64,000 nucleotides of DNA. It comes from Collimonas humicola. Its GTDB lineage: Bacteria; Pseudomonadota; Gammaproteobacteria; Burkholderiales; Burkholderiaceae_D. The notes beneath the pieces are model-generated. The model had not been told where the DNA came from. It did not search any database and saw nothing but the letters and a program-made list of their open reading frames with translations. The number at the start of each line of letters is the position of its first letter. Positions within the stretch are counted from its first letter, which is position 1. The stretch spans positions 310,001 through 374,000 of the forward strand of contig NZ_JAGQEE010000003.1 in the NCBI RefSeq assembly GCF_018304945.1. The letters are read 5' to 3'. The translations under genes and the position numbers were made by a program. This document shows positions 63,043 through 64,000 of the stretch, one piece after another.

Positions 63043-64000
63043 TCAGGCACTACCCTCCCTCAAGATCAAGCCGGCATCCGCAAACTCTTCCAGTATCTCC
63101 GCCACCCGCGTGGTCGCCACGGCCGTGGCCGCCTCCGCAGCCTGGTGGCCGTGGAAAGGCTTCTTGCGCGCACTGACCCACTTCAGCACCCGCCGCGCAT
63201 CAGGCCTCAGCACGCTGCGCTCCTGCGTGCGGCCGGACTGGATCACAAGCACATCGTCCTTGCCGCCGCGGCCCGCGTCGACACGGCACGCGACCTGGGG
63301 ATTGCGCTCAAATGAAGCGGTCAGCGTCCCGCCCCAGTCGGCCAGCAAATCGTCGGCGGACAGCTGCGCCACCGCCTCGCCGGCGGCATCGATCAGGTGC
63401 TGCAGGCGCTGCCGCTTTTGTTCATGGTCCGCGGTGGAACCGAGGCCGAAGGCCAGCTCGCGGCCGGCGTCATGCTTCAGCATCAGGTCCCTGATTTCAT
63501 CCATCAGCAAATCGGTCCAGGAAGGCGGATTGATGGTGAACAGCAGCGAGAGAGAAGGCTCGTGGTTGAGGGTGCAGTGCCAGTAGCCCGGATGCAGGTA
63601 CACCAGGGTGCCGGGCCGGGCCTCGAAACGCCGGCAGCCGGGCGGCATGCGGGTCGGGAAAGGCTGGCGCGCATAGCGTTTCATGTGTTCGTCAACCGCG
63701 GCGCCGGCCGACCAGCCGACATGCGGATTGACCAGGTGCTTGTTTTCAGCGACGCACCATTGCTTGCTGCCGATCAGCTGGATATTGATGGTGACGTTCG
63801 GATCGAAATGAAAGCCCGAACCGGTGCCTTTTGAAATGAAGGCTTCGAAATACACATCGTCCTGGCGCAGGCCGAGGTCGCGCTCCAGCTTGCGCGCGAT
63901 CGGTTCCAGCGCCGGTACATGGTCTTCGACCTTGCTCAGGTACAGCGTGTAGCCGCTTTCATAGAATGCCGGAAGCTGCCGTGCGCTGGCGTTGATCAGC
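63043..64000 (-). CDS. JmjC/cupin-type Fe(II) dioxygenase-like protein, 5' end outside window
   Basis: The frame runs through the right edge, giving at least 318 C-terminal residues; an internal GTG at 63855 is not the start. The core is a JmjC/cupin fold: GSGFHFDPNVTINIQLIGSKQW carries the HxD metal ligands, and HPGYWHCTLN carries the third His. The C-terminal 120 residues, with WGGTLTASFERNPQVACRV and a helical end, resemble the winged-helix tail of bacterial ribosomal oxygenases (YcfD/RoxA type). It may hydroxylate a protein or act on a small molecule. Convergent with the TonB receptor. Confidence 0.75.
   Translation of the reverse strand, partial: LINASARQLPAFYESGYTLYLSKVEDHVPALEPIARKLERDLGLRQDDVYFEAFISKGTGSGFHFDPNVTINIQLIGSKQWCVAENKHLVNPHVGWSAGAAVDEHMKRYARQPFPTRMPPGCRRFEARPGTLVYLHPGYWHCTLNHEPSLSLLFTINPPSWTDLLMDEIRDLMLKHDAGRELAFGLGSTADHEQKRQRLQHLIDAAGEAVAQLSADDLLADWGGTLTASFERNPQVACRVDAGRGGKDDVLVIQSGRTQERSVLRPDARRVLKWVSARKKPFHGHQAAEAATAVATTRVAEILEEFADAGLILREGSA

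Overview
The window is high-GC DNA from a Gram-negative bacterium. Gene content points to the Betaproteobacteria, probably Oxalobacteraceae (a Collimonas- or Herbaspirillum-like genome). The markers are a proteobacterial type VI secretion system (T6SS) with TssL carrying an OmpA tail and accessory TagF/TagK/TagJ genes, a trimeric autotransporter with an extended signal peptide, two TonB-dependent receptors, a DUF2058 protein and a ParD-like/MetAP pair. The genus is inferred, not proven. No rRNA, tRNA, CRISPR array, transposase or prophage gene was seen.

Positions 1-18190 hold the right part of a T6SS locus, all on the plus strand and tightly packed with many stop/start overlaps. The left end is an effector cassette: a truncated copy of a Tle3-type lipase, a lipoprotein resembling Tli3 immunity proteins, the full-length Tle3 lipase, a Tla3-like adaptor and a PAAR spike tip. 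The structural genes follow as tssL, tssM, tagF, tagK-like, tagJ, tssE, tssF, tssG and tssA. tssB, tssC, hcp, tssK, tssJ, clpV and vgrG are absent and would have to lie to the left or elsewhere.

Positions 18395-29250 are mixed metabolic and exported genes: a Tat-type amidase; an oxidoreductase/DoxX/pirin group divergent from a LysR regulator; a secreted GH15 glucoamylase with a CBM20 starch-binding domain behind a good sigma-70-like promoter and a 320-base leader; and three small exported proteins of unknown function.

Positions 29414-45570 are a surface and regulatory block on the minus strand: a 2196-residue YadA-like adhesin followed by an OmpA-family gene; the decayed tail of a second OmpA gene upstream of the adhesin; an AfsR/SARP-like regulator; DUF2058 and DJ-1/PfpI genes; and a second large HTH/ATPase/TPR regulator. 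Both large regulators carry a degenerate nucleotide-cyclase-like domain. Divergent from the second one is a small aegerolysin-like gene, followed by a 281-residue protein I cannot place.

Positions 47480-64000 contain a COG4705-like membrane protein with a small exported partner, a TonB receptor with a second copy of that small partner, a MetAP/ParD-like operon, an S9 peptidase, an MFS transporter, a dienelactone hydrolase, an esterase divergent from a second TonB receptor, and a JmjC/cupin protein cut by the right edge. Taken together, a phospholipase T6SS effector, a giant adhesin, an aegerolysin-like protein and a secreted glucoamylase suggest a bacterium that attacks or feeds on other cells, possibly fungi. 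That ecological reading is inference.
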